Part shown: positions 1 through 9,269 of the stretch, piece by piece
Position numbering within the stretch: position 1 is the first letter of the stretch
Layout of the letters: each line of letters starts with the position of its first letter
Assembly (NCBI RefSeq): GCF_044872765.1
Contig: NZ_CP085253.1
Span: forward strand, 1,922,001 to 1,986,000
DNA: 64,000 nucleotides
Origin: Micrococcus sp023147585
GTDB lineage: Bacteria > Actinomycetota > Actinomycetes > Actinomycetales > Micrococcaceae
Direction: 5' to 3'
The notes under the pieces: generated by a model
Databases searched by the model: none
Seen by the model: the letters and a program-made list of their open reading frames with translations, nothing else
What the model was told of the DNA's origin: nothing
Translations under genes and position numbers: made by a program

Positions 1-960
1 CTGCTCGGCCTCTCGATCCTGCTCTTCGCGTGGGTGCGCAGCCTCCCCGGCGGGCCGGCCACGGCCCTGCTCGGCGACCGTGCCACCCCCGAGGCGGTGG
101 CCCGCGTGAACGCCGCGTACGGCTTCGACAAGCCGATCCTGGAGCAGTACCTCACCTACATGGGGCGGCTGGTCCGGGGTGACTTCGGCAACTCGCTCAT
201 GACCAACCGGCCCGTCCTGGAGGAGTTCGCCGAGCGCTTCCCCGCCACGATCGAGCTGTCCGTGTTCGCCATCCTCTTCGCGGTCGTGCTCGGCATCCCG
301 CTGGGCTACTGGGCGGCCCGCAACGTGGGCCGGTGGCAGGACAACCTCGCCGTCGTGCTCTCCCTGCTGGGCGTGGTGGTGCCGGTGTTCTTCCTGGCCT
401 TCCTGCTGAAGTGGGTCTTCGCCGTGCGGCTCGGCTGGCTCCCCACGGACGGCCGCCAGGACCCGCGGATCGACGCGACGCACTACACGAACCTCTACGT
501 GTGGGACGGCATCAGCACGGGGGAGTGGGACGCCGCCCTGAATGCGCTGACGCACCTCGTGCTGCCCGGCATCGCCCTGGGCACCATCCCGCTGGCCATC
601 ATCGCCCGCATCACGCGGGCGGCCGTCCTGGACGTGCAGAACGCCGACTACGTGCGCACCGCGCGCGCCAAGGGTCTGGCCCCGGGGCTCATCCGGAACC
701 GCTTCATCCTCCGCAACGCGATGCTCCCCGTGCTCACCACGCTGGGCCTGCAGCTGGGCCTGCTGATCTCGGGGGCGGTGCTCACCGAGACGGTGTTCGC
801 CTTCAACGGCATCGGCCGGTTCCTGCGCGACGCGATCTTCAACCTCGACTTCCCGGTGCTGCAGGGCTTCATCATCCTCATCGCACTGTTGTATTCGCTC
901 ATCAACCTGGTCGTGGACGTCTCCTACGGCCTCATCGACCCGAGGGTGCGTGTCCAGTGA
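1..960 (+). CDS. ABC transporter permease, DppB/OppB type (5' end outside window)
   Basis: Membrane subunit of a peptide/nickel-type ABC importer. The reading frame is open from base 1, so the start lies upstream; about 319 residues are present. Several hydrophobic helices are visible, and the permease coupling loop appears as an EAA-like stretch (YVRTARAKGLAPGLIRNRF) before the last helices. The gene ends in the family-typical DPRVRVQ tail. Its stop overlaps the GTG start of the next permease (GTGA), which indicates translational coupling in one operon with the second permease and the double ATPase. The substrate cannot be read from the permease; oligopeptides, dipeptides or nickel are all possible because the binding protein is outside the window. 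Confidence 0.93.
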   Translation: MLGLSILLFAWVRSLPGGPATALLGDRATPEAVARVNAAYGFDKPILEQYLTYMGRLVRGDFGNSLMTNRPVLEEFAERFPATIELSVFAILFAVVLGIPLGYWAARNVGRWQDNLAVVLSLLGVVVPVFFLAFLLKWVFAVRLGWLPTDGRQDPRIDATHYTNLYVWDGISTGEWDAALNALTHLVLPGIALGTIPLAIIARITRAAVLDVQNADYVRTARAKGLAPGLIRNRFILRNAMLPVLTTLGLQLGLLISGAVLTETVFAFNGIGRFLRDAIFNLDFPVLQGFIILIALLYSLINLVVDVSYGLIDPRVRVQ

Positions 961-2006
961 CGGCGAACCTGCCCCCCGCCTCCGGCGGCCCCGCGGCGCG
1001 CGGCGCCGAGGACGAGCTGTACCCGGCCACGGACGGAGCGGTCACCCCGCTGGCCGTCGACACCCCCGGGGTCGAGGCCGTCGGCGTCGCCCCCGGCCCG
1101 ACACAGGCCACCACCGAGCCGGGCGCGGAGGCGCGCGGCACCTCCGTGTGGGGGGCCGCCTTCCAGCGGCTGCGCCGCAACCCCGCGGCCATCGCGGGCG
1201 CCGTGATCGTGGCGCTCTTCCTGCTCGTGGCGGTCCTCGCCCCGCTCCTGGCCCCGTACGGGGGCACGGAGACGCCGGGCATGCGGGAGATCCGCCCGAC
1301 GAGCGTGCCCGGGCCCGGCGAGGTGGCCGGCTACCCGCTCGGCCTGGACCGCTTCGGCGGCGACGTGCTCTCCAAGCTGCTGTGGGGCGCCCAGGCGTCC
1401 CTGCTGATCGGCGTGGTCTCCACCGCGCTCGGCCTCGCGGGCGGCATGATCCTCGGCCTGCTCGCGGGAGGGTTCGGCGGCTGGGTGGACAGCGTGGTGA
1501 TGCGCCTCGTGGACATCCTGCTCTCCGTGCCGCACCTGCTGCTGGCGGTGTCCATCGCGGCCATCCTGGGACAGACGCCCTCCGCCGTGATGATCGCGAT
1601 CGGCGTGGCCCAGGTCCCCGTGTTCGCCCGCCTGCTGCGCTCCTCGATGCTCTCGCAGAAGGGCTCGGACTACGTGCTGGCCGCGCAGACCCTCGGGCTC
1701 TCGCGGCGCACCATCACCATGTCCCACATCCTGCCCAACTCGCTGGGCCCCGTGATCGTGCAGGCCACCCTCACCCTGGCCACCGCCGTGATCGACGCCG
1801 CCGCCCTCTCCTTCCTGGGCCTCGGCGGCGGCCGGCCCGAGACCGCCGAGTGGGGCCGCATGCTCACCTACGCCCAGGCCGAGCTGGGCATCAACCCGTG
1901 GCTCGCCTTCCTGCCGGGCCTGTGCATCGCCGTCACCGCGCTCGGGTTCACCCTGCTGGGAGAGTCCCTGCGCGAGGCCCTCGACCCCACCTCCCGGAGG
2001 CGCTGA
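957..2006 (+). CDS. ABC transporter permease, DppC/OppC type
   Basis: Second membrane subunit of the importer, 349 residues. The GTG at 957 overlaps the upstream TGA, and no better start in this frame fits the junction. An unusually long Pro/Ala-rich cytoplasmic N-terminus of about 60 residues precedes FQRLRRNPAAIAGAVIV, the standard OppC_N start followed by the first helix. The coupling loop is seen at YVLAAQTLGLSRRTI and the family C-terminal motif as GESLREALDP. The ATPase gene starts two bases after the stop. The long N-terminal extension is the only odd point; it may be a lineage-specific tail. Confidence 0.93.
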   Translation: MTANLPPASGGPAARGAEDELYPATDGAVTPLAVDTPGVEAVGVAPGPTQATTEPGAEARGTSVWGAAFQRLRRNPAAIAGAVIVALFLLVAVLAPLLAPYGGTETPGMREIRPTSVPGPGEVAGYPLGLDRFGGDVLSKLLWGAQASLLIGVVSTALGLAGGMILGLLAGGFGGWVDSVVMRLVDILLSVPHLLLAVSIAAILGQTPSAVMIAIGVAQVPVFARLLRSSMLSQKGSDYVLAAQTLGLSRRTITMSHILPNSLGPVIVQATLTLATAVIDAAALSFLGLGGGRPETAEWGRMLTYAQAELGINPWLAFLPGLCIAVTALGFTLLGESLREALDPTSRRR

Positions 2007-2008
2007 CC

Positions 2009-3811
2009 ATGGACCCCCAGCACGACGACGTCGCCCGCGGCTCCGGCTCCCACGTGGCCGGAGCGGAGGGCCCCGTCCCCGCGGCCTCGGCACCCTCTGC
2101 CGCGCCCGCGGCACCTTCGCCCGCGCCCGCCGTCGGCGGGCCGCTGCTCGAGATCCGCGGCCTGGACGTGGAGTTCTCCACGCAGCAGGGCACGGTGAAG
2201 GCCGTGGAGGGCGCCTCGTTCACCCTGCCCGCCGGCGGCACGCTGGCCATCGTGGGCGAGTCCGGCTCGGGCAAGTCCACCACCGCGATGGCGGCCATCG
2301 GCCTGCTGCCGCAGAACGGACGCGTGACCGGCGGCTCCATCCGCTTCGCGGGCCAGGAGCTGGTGGGCATGCCGGACGCGAAGATGCGCCGCATCCGGGG
2401 CCGCAGCATCGGCCTGGTGCCGCAGGACCCGATGTCCAACCTGAACCCGGTGACGCGCGTGGGGCAGCAGATCGGGGAGACCCTCCTGACCCACGGGCTG
2501 GCCACGCGCAAGGACGTGAAGGAGAAGGTCCTCGCGGTGATGGAGCGGGCGGGGATCCCGGACCCGCGCAAGCGGGCGAGGCAGTACCCCCACGAGCTCT
2601 CGGGCGGGCTGCGCCAGCGCGTGCTGATCGCGATCGGCCTGGCCTGCCGGCCGCAGCTGCTGATCGCGGACGAGCCCACCTCGGCCCTGGATGTGACCGT
2701 GCAGCAGGTGATCCTGGACCAGATCGACGAGATGACCCGGGAGGTGAGAAGCTCCGTCCTGCTCATCACGCACGACCTGGGGCTCGCCGCCGAGCGCGCC
2801 CAGCACCTCGTGGTCATGCACCGCGGCACGGTGGTGGAGCACGGGGACGCCCAGCGGATCCTCGAGGACCCCCAGCACGCCTACACGCGCTCGCTCGTGC
2901 AGGCGGCGCCGTCGGTGGCCGCCGCACGCCTCCTCCCCGAGTCCTACGCGGCCGCGCCGGCGCCCCTGGCCGAGGACGCCACCGGTGCCCTGACCACCGT
3001 GGCCCTGGACAAGTCCGCCCTCACCCCGCTGGTCGAGATCACCGACCTGACCAAGGTGTACGCGAGCCGTGGCCAGGACGACTTCTACGCCGCCAAGGAG
3101 GTCTCGCTCAAGATCCCGCGGGGCAAGACGGTCTCCATCGTGGGCGAGTCCGGCTCCGGCAAGACGACCACGGCACGCATGCTGCTCAAGCTCATCGAGC
3201 CGACGTCGGGATCCATCACCTTCGAGGGCAAGGACGTCCTGACCCTCAAGGGCGCCGACCTGAAGGACTTCCGTCAGCGGGTGCAGGCCGTCTTCCAGGA
3301 CCCCTTCTCCTCCCTCAACCCCTCCTTCACGGTGGGGCGGATCATCGAGGAGCCGCTGCAGGCCTACCGCCGCGGCGGGGCGAAGCAGCGGCGGGCGCGC
3401 ACCCTGGAGCTCATGGAGCAGGTGGCCCTGCCGGCGCACTTCCACCGACGCTACCCCGCGGAGCTCTCGGGCGGTCAGCGTCAGCGGGTGGCGATCGCCC
3501 GTGCGCTCGCGCTGAACCCGGACCTGATCGTGTGCGACGAGCCGGTCTCCGCCCTCGACGTCCTCGTGCAGGCGCAGATCCTGGACCTGCTCAAGGACCT
3601 GCAGGCGGAGCTGGGGCTGAGCTACCTCTTCATCTCCCACGACCTCGCGGTGGTGCGGCTCATCTCGGACTACGTGTGCGTGATGAAGGACGGCGAGCTG
3701 GTCGAGGCCGCCTCCTCCGAGGAGGTCTTCACCAACGCGCGCCATCCGTACACACGGAGGCTGCTGGCCTCGATCCCCGGCAACGAGCTGCAGATCGGCG
3801 ACGTCGCCTGA
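2009..3811 (+). CDS. Double ATPase of peptide ABC importer (DppD-DppF fusion)
   Basis: A 600-residue protein with two complete ATP-binding cassettes. Domain 1 (about residues 50-300) has Walker A GESGSGKST, signature LSGGLRQR and Walker B LLIADEPTSALD. Domain 2 (about 345-590) has Walker A GESGSGKTT, signature LSGGQRQR and Walker B LIVCDEPVSALD. The two domains correspond to the separate DppD and DppF proteins of other bacteria; such fusions are common in actinobacteria. A Pro/Ala-rich leader of about 45 residues precedes domain 1. It ends the operon: the next gene, ackA, is convergent and its stop lies 17 bases away. It energises uptake through the two upstream permeases. Confidence 0.94.
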   Translation: MDPQHDDVARGSGSHVAGAEGPVPAASAPSAAPAAPSPAPAVGGPLLEIRGLDVEFSTQQGTVKAVEGASFTLPAGGTLAIVGESGSGKSTTAMAAIGLLPQNGRVTGGSIRFAGQELVGMPDAKMRRIRGRSIGLVPQDPMSNLNPVTRVGQQIGETLLTHGLATRKDVKEKVLAVMERAGIPDPRKRARQYPHELSGGLRQRVLIAIGLACRPQLLIADEPTSALDVTVQQVILDQIDEMTREVRSSVLLITHDLGLAAERAQHLVVMHRGTVVEHGDAQRILEDPQHAYTRSLVQAAPSVAAARLLPESYAAAPAPLAEDATGALTTVALDKSALTPLVEITDLTKVYASRGQDDFYAAKEVSLKIPRGKTVSIVGESGSGKTTTARMLLKLIEPTSGSITFEGKDVLTLKGADLKDFRQRVQAVFQDPFSSLNPSFTVGRIIEEPLQAYRRGGAKQRRARTLELMEQVALPAHFHRRYPAELSGGQRQRVAIARALALNPDLIVCDEPVSALDVLVQAQILDLLKDLQAELGLSYLFISHDLAVVRLISDYVCVMKDGELVEAASSEEVFTNARHPYTRRLLASIPGNELQIGDVA

Positions 3812-3827
3812 CCTGCCGCGCTCCGGG

Positions 3828-5081
3828 TCAGTCCTGCAGCGGCCAGGCCTGCTCGCGCTCCACCACGGTGTGGGCCAGCTGGGAGATCGCCATCTCCTCG
3901 TCCGTGGGGACCACGAGCACGGGGATCGCGGAGGCGTCGGCGGAGATCACCCGGGGGTCGTCGCCGCGCTCCATGTTCCGCGCGGGGTCGTACGTCACGC
4001 CCAGCGGCTCGAGGCGGTCCAGCACGCGGGCGCGGAACGGCGCCGAGTTCTCCCCGATGCCGGCGGTGAACACGATCGCCTTCGCCCCGCCCACGGCCAC
4101 GTGGTAGGCGCCGATGTACTTGGCCAGGCGGTAGGACGCGATCTTCAGAGCCTGCCGGGACGCGCGGTGGCCCGCCTCCGCGGCCTCGAGCACCTGGCGC
4201 ATGTCCGCGTTGCCGGAGAGCCCCAGCAGGCCGGACTCCTTGTTGAGGAGGGTGTCCACCTGCTCGGCCGTGTAGCCGTGGGTGGTGATCAGATGGGTGA
4301 TGATCGAGGGGTCGACGTCGCCCGAGCGGGTGCCCATCACGAGCCCGGCCAGCGGCGTGTAGCCCATGGACGTGTCGATCGAGCGGCCGTGCCGGATCGC
4401 CGTCGCCGACGCGCCGTTGCCCAGGTGCAGGATGACGCCGTCGAACGCCCGGCGCTCCATGCCCAGGTGCCGCGCCGCGAGCCCCGTGACCAGGTCGTGC
4501 GAGGTGCCGTGGAAGCCGTACCGGCGGATGCCGTGCTCCGTGTAGAGCTCGTCCGGGAGGGCGTACTGCCAGGCCTCCCGCGGCATCGACTGGTGGAACG
4601 AGGTGTCGAACACCACCACCTGCGGCAGGTCCGGCCAGCGCTGGGCGACAGCGCGCAGCCCCTGCGCCGCGGCCGGGTTGTGCAGCGGAGCCAGGGGAGC
4701 CAGGCGCTCGATCGCGCGGATGACCTCGTTGGTCACGAGGGCCGGCGCGTGGAAGCGCTCCCCGCCGTGCACCACGCGGTGCCCGGCCGCGGCCAGGCGG
4801 CGGTCCCCGATCACCGCGGCGATCTCCTCCTCCACGTGGGCGAGGGCGGCCGCGTGGTCCGCGACGCCCGAGCCCGGCACGCCGATGCGCTCGACGAGGC
4901 CCTTCGTCACCACGGGATCGGGGGCGTCCTCGCCGTCGAGGGTGAGCTCGCGCACCTGGTACTTCAGGGACGAGGAGCCCGAGTTCACCACGAGCACCAG
5001 GAGGGTCTCCTCGGGCAGCTCGCGGGCGGAGACGGTGGGGATCGCGGTGGTGACGGGAGCGGAGCTCATCGCGTCGGTCAT
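3828..5081 (-). CDS. ackA: Acetate kinase
   Basis: Converts acetyl phosphate and ADP to acetate and ATP (417 residues). The acetate/propionate kinase signatures are clear: LVLVVNSGSSSLKYQV near the N-terminus, VVHGGERF, HLGNGASATA and FTAGIGENSAPFR. The chosen ATG gives MTDAMSS; a second in-frame ATG four codons later (MSSAPV) is also possible. The gene lies 11 bases after pta on the same strand, so the two form the Pta-AckA overflow and substrate-level phosphorylation module that interconverts acetyl-CoA and acetate. It converges on the peptide ABC operon. Confidence 0.97.
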   Translation of the reverse strand: MTDAMSSAPVTTAIPTVSARELPEETLLVLVVNSGSSSLKYQVRELTLDGEDAPDPVVTKGLVERIGVPGSGVADHAAALAHVEEEIAAVIGDRRLAAAGHRVVHGGERFHAPALVTNEVIRAIERLAPLAPLHNPAAAQGLRAVAQRWPDLPQVVVFDTSFHQSMPREAWQYALPDELYTEHGIRRYGFHGTSHDLVTGLAARHLGMERRAFDGVILHLGNGASATAIRHGRSIDTSMGYTPLAGLVMGTRSGDVDPSIITHLITTHGYTAEQVDTLLNKESGLLGLSGNADMRQVLEAAEAGHRASRQALKIASYRLAKYIGAYHVAVGGAKAIVFTAGIGENSAPFRARVLDRLEPLGVTYDPARNMERGDDPRVISADASAIPVLVVPTDEEMAISQLAHTVVEREQAWPLQD

Positions 5082-5092
5082 GGGGATTCCTT

Positions 5093-7159
5093 TCAGCCCT
5101 GCGCCTGGATGGCGGTGATGGCCACCGTGTTGACGATGTCCTCCACCGTGGTGCCGCGGGAGAGGTCGTTCACGGGCTTGTTCAGGCCCTGCAGCACCGG
5201 CCCGACGGCGACCGCGCCCGAGGACTGCTGCACCGCCTTGTACGTGTTGTTGCCGGTGTTCAGGTCCGGGAACACGAACACCGTGGCCTGGCCGGCCACC
5301 TCGGATCCCGGCATCTTGGACGCGGCCACGGCGGCGTTCACGGCGGCGTCGTACTGCAGCGGGCCCTCCACCTTCAGCTCGGGTGCGCGCTCGCGGACCA
5401 GCCCGGTGGCCGTCCGCACCTTGTCCACGGCCTCGCCGGAGCCGGAGGCGCCCGTGGAGTAGGAGAGCATCGCGACGCGCGGGTCCACGCCGAACTGGGC
5501 CGCCGTCGCCGCCGAGGCCACGGCGATATCCGCGAGCTGCTCGGCGTTCGGCTCGGGGTTCACGGCGCAGTCGCCGTACACGAGCGCGCGGTCCGGCAGG
5601 AGCATGAAGAACACGGAGGACACGATGGACACGCCCGGCTTGGTCTTCACGAACTCGAGCGCGGGGCGGATGGTGTTGGCCGTGGTGTGCGCGGCGCCGG
5701 AGACCATGCCGTCCACGTCGCCGAGGTGGACCATCATCGTGCCGAAGTACGCGCCCTCCTGCATGACCTCGCGGGCCCGCTCCACGTCCACGCCCTTGTG
5801 GGCGCGCAGCCGCGCGTACTCCTCGGCGTAGCGCTCCAGGTCGGGGGACTCGGCGGGGTCCACGAGCTCGATGCCCGTGAGGTCGATGCCCTCGCGGGAG
5901 GCGAGCTCCCTCACCGCGGCGGAGGGGCCGAGGACCACGAGGTCGCACACGTCGCGGCGGTGCAGGATCTCGGCGGCCCGCAGCACGCGGGCGTCCTCGC
6001 CCTCGGGGAGGACGATCCGCTGCCGGTCGGCGCGGGCGCGCGAGATCAGCTCGTGCAGGAAGCGCAGGGGCGTCACCGTGGAGGAGCGGGGGAGGTCGAA
6101 GCGCTGCAGCAGCTCGTCGCCGTCCACCCTCTGGTGCCAGGCGCCGAGCGCCGCGGCGGTCTTGCGGGGCTGCGCGCTGGAGAGCTCGCCGCGCACGCGG
6201 GAGACCTTGGCCGCGGTGGTGAACGTGTCGTCGTGGGTGGCGAGCACGGGGAAGGAGGCGTCCAGGTAGAGGCGCTGCAGCTGGCGGTTCGGCAGGATCC
6301 CGTTCGTGAGGATCATGCCCGACGGCGTGGGGAAGTCCGGGGTGAGCGAGGAGGCCACGGTGGCCAGGATCGCGTCGGAGCGGTCCCCCGAGACGATCAC
6401 GAGGGCCCCCTCCTCGAGGATCTCGAGGAAGTTGCCGCCCTCCATGGAGACGGCCTTGACCTCGGCGACGTCGCGGTCCAGGGTCTGGGCGCCGGCCACC
6501 TGCTCCAGCCCGAGCAGGTCCGCCACCTCCGCCACGGAGGGGTGCGTGAGCTCGGGGAGCTCCGGGATCACGTAGACCGGCCACGCGTGGCGGCCCGGGC
6601 GCACCGCGGCACGGATCTGCTCGGCGAGGCCCGCGCCGGCCCGGTTGACGATGACGGCCAGCAGGTCGACGCCGGACTCGTCCAGGGAGCGGCGGGCCAG
6701 GTCCACGGCGTCCGCGGCCTGGGCCGGGGTCAGGCCCGCGCCCGAGGCCACCGCGATCACGGGGGTGCCCAGGTTGCGGGCCAGGTGGGCGTTCAGGTCG
6801 AGGTCCACGGACGGGTCCGCGCTGATCAGGTCGGTCCCCTCCACCACCACGACGGCGTCCTGCGACATCGCGTCGAAGTGCTCGACGCAGCGCTCCTGCA
6901 CCTCGTCGCCGCGGCCCTCGGCCATGAGCGTGCGCGCCTCGGCCGCCGTGAGGCCGCCGCGGGCCTGCTCGGGGCCCAGGCCGAACTGCTCCCGCATCAG
7001 CAGCACCATCGGGTCGGTCTCGACGTCGTTCCCCGGGACGATGGGCCGGTAGTAGCCCACGGCGCCGGAGCGCTTGTAGAGGGAGTCGGCGAGGCCGAGG
7101 CTGACGAGCGACTTGCCCGCGCCCGTCGAGGTGGTGGAGACGAAGATTCCCTGCGGCAT
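5093..7159 (-). CDS. pta: Phosphate acetyltransferase, long form
   Basis: Forms acetyl phosphate from acetyl-CoA and phosphate (688 residues). This is the long, multi-domain form. It begins with a P-loop-like BioD/AAA_26 domain (MPQGIFVSTTSTGAGKS), continues with a central DRTGG-type regulatory segment (about residues 190-330), and ends with the PTA_PTB catalytic domain from about 360, with SVFFMLLPDRALVYGD, DCAVNPEP and PDLNTGNNTYKAVQ. It is the first gene of the pta-ackA operon. The 200-bp spacer to the divergent Nramp-like gene carries a short inverted repeat next to a -10 sequence. Confidence 0.97.
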   Translation of the reverse strand: MPQGIFVSTTSTGAGKSLVSLGLADSLYKRSGAVGYYRPIVPGNDVETDPMVLLMREQFGLGPEQARGGLTAAEARTLMAEGRGDEVQERCVEHFDAMSQDAVVVVEGTDLISADPSVDLDLNAHLARNLGTPVIAVASGAGLTPAQAADAVDLARRSLDESGVDLLAVIVNRAGAGLAEQIRAAVRPGRHAWPVYVIPELPELTHPSVAEVADLLGLEQVAGAQTLDRDVAEVKAVSMEGGNFLEILEEGALVIVSGDRSDAILATVASSLTPDFPTPSGMILTNGILPNRQLQRLYLDASFPVLATHDDTFTTAAKVSRVRGELSSAQPRKTAAALGAWHQRVDGDELLQRFDLPRSSTVTPLRFLHELISRARADRQRIVLPEGEDARVLRAAEILHRRDVCDLVVLGPSAAVRELASREGIDLTGIELVDPAESPDLERYAEEYARLRAHKGVDVERAREVMQEGAYFGTMMVHLGDVDGMVSGAAHTTANTIRPALEFVKTKPGVSIVSSVFFMLLPDRALVYGDCAVNPEPNAEQLADIAVASAATAAQFGVDPRVAMLSYSTGASGSGEAVDKVRTATGLVRERAPELKVEGPLQYDAAVNAAVAASKMPGSEVAGQATVFVFPDLNTGNNTYKAVQQSSGAVAVGPVLQGLNKPVNDLSRGTTVEDIVNTVAITAIQAQG

Positions 7160-7268
7160 GGGGCCCTTTCGCGTGGCGGTTCGCGTGCGTGCAAGCGGTC
7201 CCCTCCACCGTACCGATGCGTCCCGTCCACGGCGCGGTCTGGGCGGCGGCAGGCGGGGGCCTCCGCGC

Positions 7269-7286
7269 TATAGTGAGCGCACTCAC
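7269..7286 (+). promoter_or_regulatory. Possible -10 element and overlapping inverted repeat before the Nramp-like gene
   Basis: TATAGT at 7269-7274 is a good -10 hexamer in very GC-rich surroundings. It runs into GTGAG-CGCA-CTCAC at 7273-7286, a dyad with 5-bp arms, a plausible repressor operator. No convincing -35 is visible. The site lies about 75 bases before the plus-strand start and about 110 bases before the minus-strand pta start, so it could serve either gene. The regulator is unknown. Confidence 0.35.
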
Positions 7287-7359
7287 ACTGCACCGAAGCC
7301 CGTGCACCCGGGGCGGCCGTCGCCGTCGCCTCCCGCGCGCCGACCCCCGATGAGGCACC

Positions 7360-8718
7360 ATGTCCCACACCACCGCCGCCGCCGGGCACGCCCCGGATCC
7401 CCGCCATCCCGTGCACAACCCGGCGGTGGTCGGCTTCACGGAGGCCGAGCTCAACGAGACGCCGATCCGTCCCAAGTGGAACTCCCTCGGCCCGGGCATC
7501 GTGGCCGCCGCGACGGGCGTGGGCGCCGCCGACCTCGTGGCCACCCTGACCGCCGGCTCGCGCTACGGCTACATGCTGCTGTGGGCCGTGGTCCTCGGCG
7601 TGATCTTCAAGATCGTGCTCGTGGAGGGAGTGGGCCGCTACTACCTCTCCACCGGCAAGACGATCTTCCAGGGCTGGCGCTCGCTCGGCTCGTGGACGTC
7701 CTGGTACTTCGGCCCGTACATCCTCATCTGGGGCTTCGTCTACGGCGCGACGGCGATGTCCTCCACCGCGCTGCCGCTCGCCGCGCTCTTCCCGGGCGTG
7801 GACAGCAAGGTCTTCGCGATCGGGGCGGGGCTCGTGGGCCTGGGCCTCGTGTGGCTGAACAAGTACCGCCTCATCGAGACGATCATGACCGTGCTGATCG
7901 GCATCATGTTCGTCACCGTGCTGCTCTCCGCCGCCCTGACCGCCCCGAACCTCGGCGAGATCCTCTCCGGCCTCGTGCCGCGCCTGCCCGGCAACGACCC
8001 GGACGCCATGTTCTACGTGCTCGGCCTGGCCGGCGGCGTGGGCGGCACCATCACCCTCGGCGCGTACGGCTACTGGCTGCGCGAGAAGGGCTGGAACGTC
8101 CCCAGGTACATGCGGGTCATGAAGTTCGACAACGCCACCTCCTACATCCTCACCGGCATCTTCGTGATCGCCACGATGATCATGGGCGTCGAGCTGCTGC
8201 ACTCGGCCGGCCTGGCCATCTCCAAGGGCGACGCGGGCCTGCTCGACGTGGGCAACGTCCTGGCCGAGCGCTACGGCGAGACGTACTCGGTGGTGTTCCT
8301 CGTGGGCTTCTTCGCGGCGTCCTTCTCCTCGCTCCTGGGCGTGTGGCACGGCGTGTCGCTGATGTTCGCGGACTTCTGGACCAACTTCCGCCGCCCCGCG
8401 GCCGAGATCGACCAGGACGACGCGCCGTCGCTCGCCTCGAAGCCCGGCCGCTTCTTCCTGCTGTGGCTGACCATCCTGCCCATGTCCCTGCTGTTCCTGG
8501 ACCGCCCGATCTTCCTGATCCTGCTCTACGGCACGCTCGGTGCCCTCTTCATGCCCTTCCTGGCCATCACGCTGCTGTTCCTCAACAACGCGCGTCACGT
8601 GCCCCCGCAGTTCCGCAACGGGTGGCTGCGCAACGCGCTGCTCGGCCTGACGGCGCTGGTGTTCGTGGCGATCGGCGTCAACGAGCTGGTCAAGGCGCTG
8701 CAGCCGCTGTTCGGCTGA
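7360..8718 (+). CDS. Nramp-family divalent metal transporter, divergent type
   Basis: Polytopic membrane protein of 452 residues with roughly eleven hydrophobic segments, read as a proton-coupled metal importer of the Nramp superfamily. The conserved start GPGIVAAATGVGAADLV aligns with helix 1 of Nramp. The metal-binding DPGN of classical MntH is replaced by a GVGAAD-like sequence, and the helix-6 MPH motif reads GGTITLGAYGYWLR instead. It therefore belongs to the divergent actinobacterial branch, and its substrate should not be assumed to be manganese or iron. The start was set at the ATG giving MSHTTAAAG. It is divergent from pta and is followed after 48 bases by the thiamine-binding gene. 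Confidence 0.8.
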   Translation: MSHTTAAAGHAPDPRHPVHNPAVVGFTEAELNETPIRPKWNSLGPGIVAAATGVGAADLVATLTAGSRYGYMLLWAVVLGVIFKIVLVEGVGRYYLSTGKTIFQGWRSLGSWTSWYFGPYILIWGFVYGATAMSSTALPLAALFPGVDSKVFAIGAGLVGLGLVWLNKYRLIETIMTVLIGIMFVTVLLSAALTAPNLGEILSGLVPRLPGNDPDAMFYVLGLAGGVGGTITLGAYGYWLREKGWNVPRYMRVMKFDNATSYILTGIFVIATMIMGVELLHSAGLAISKGDAGLLDVGNVLAERYGETYSVVFLVGFFAASFSSLLGVWHGVSLMFADFWTNFRRPAAEIDQDDAPSLASKPGRFFLLWLTILPMSLLFLDRPIFLILLYGTLGALFMPFLAITLLFLNNARHVPPQFRNGWLRNALLGLTALVFVAIGVNELVKALQPLFG

Positions 8719-8766
8719 CCCGGCGGGCCGGTGCCCGAGAGGGCGACGGCACGGCACACTGGTGCC

Positions 8767-9183
8767 ATGATCGTCGCCTTCTCCGTCGCCCCCTCCGGCC
8801 AGCCCGCCGACGCCGCCCACGTCCCCGGTGAGGGGGACACCGCCTCCGTGCACCGCGCCGTCGCGGCCGCCGTCGCCGTGGTGCGGGCCTCCGGGCTGCC
8901 GCACCGCACCTCCTCGATGTTCACCGAGGTCGAGGGGGAGTGGGACGAGGTCATGGCCGTGGTGAAGGCCGCGGTCGAGGCGGTCGAGCCGTACGGCTCC
9001 CGCGTCTCGCTGGTGCTCAAGGCGGACATCCGCCCGGGCCACGTCGGCGAGCTGGACGGCAAGCTCGATCGCCTCGAGGCCGCCCTCGCCGAGCAGGGCG
9101 GGCCGGAGGGCGCGGCCGCGGGCGACCTCGGGCTCGGCACCGCGGCCTCGGCCCGCGCCACCGCGGACGACGACGGCCGCTGA
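8767..9183 (+). CDS. Thiamine-binding protein, MTH1187/YkoF family
   Basis: Small cytoplasmic protein of 138 residues (Thiamine_BP fold, formerly DUF77). It shows the family start MIVAFSVAPSG, the central PHRTSSMFTEVEGEWDEV and the segment RVSLVLKADIRPG. Family members bind thiamine or a related pyrimidine. The ATG at 8767 is preceded at exactly 6 nt by a CACACT -10-like hexamer, so the transcript is probably leaderless; the longer reading from 8731 is not favoured. The last 30 residues are an Ala/Gly-rich tail beyond the conserved domain. Confidence 0.85.
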   Translation: MIVAFSVAPSGQPADAAHVPGEGDTASVHRAVAAAVAVVRASGLPHRTSSMFTEVEGEWDEVMAVVKAAVEAVEPYGSRVSLVLKADIRPGHVGELDGKLDRLEAALAEQGGPEGAAAGDLGLGTAASARATADDDGR

Positions 9184-9269
9184 CCCCCGGTTCCGTGGAC
9201 GAGACGGGCGCTCCCCCCACCGCTCTCGTGGACGAAGCGGGAACCGACGACCCCGAGAGGAGGCCCGCC

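Noticed and set aside
1868..3745. Long open frames antisense to the ABC ATPase, and similar ones opposite pta, the GH13 gene and the region 43-48 kb
   Set aside because: High GC content removes stop codons; these frames have His/Arg/Gly-rich compositions and no domain.
3828..7544. One very long minus-strand frame covering ackA and part of pta
   Set aside because: Only its last third is ackA; the rest is an out-of-frame reading of pta with Pro/Arg/Gly-rich sequence. The real genes have clear domains and starts.
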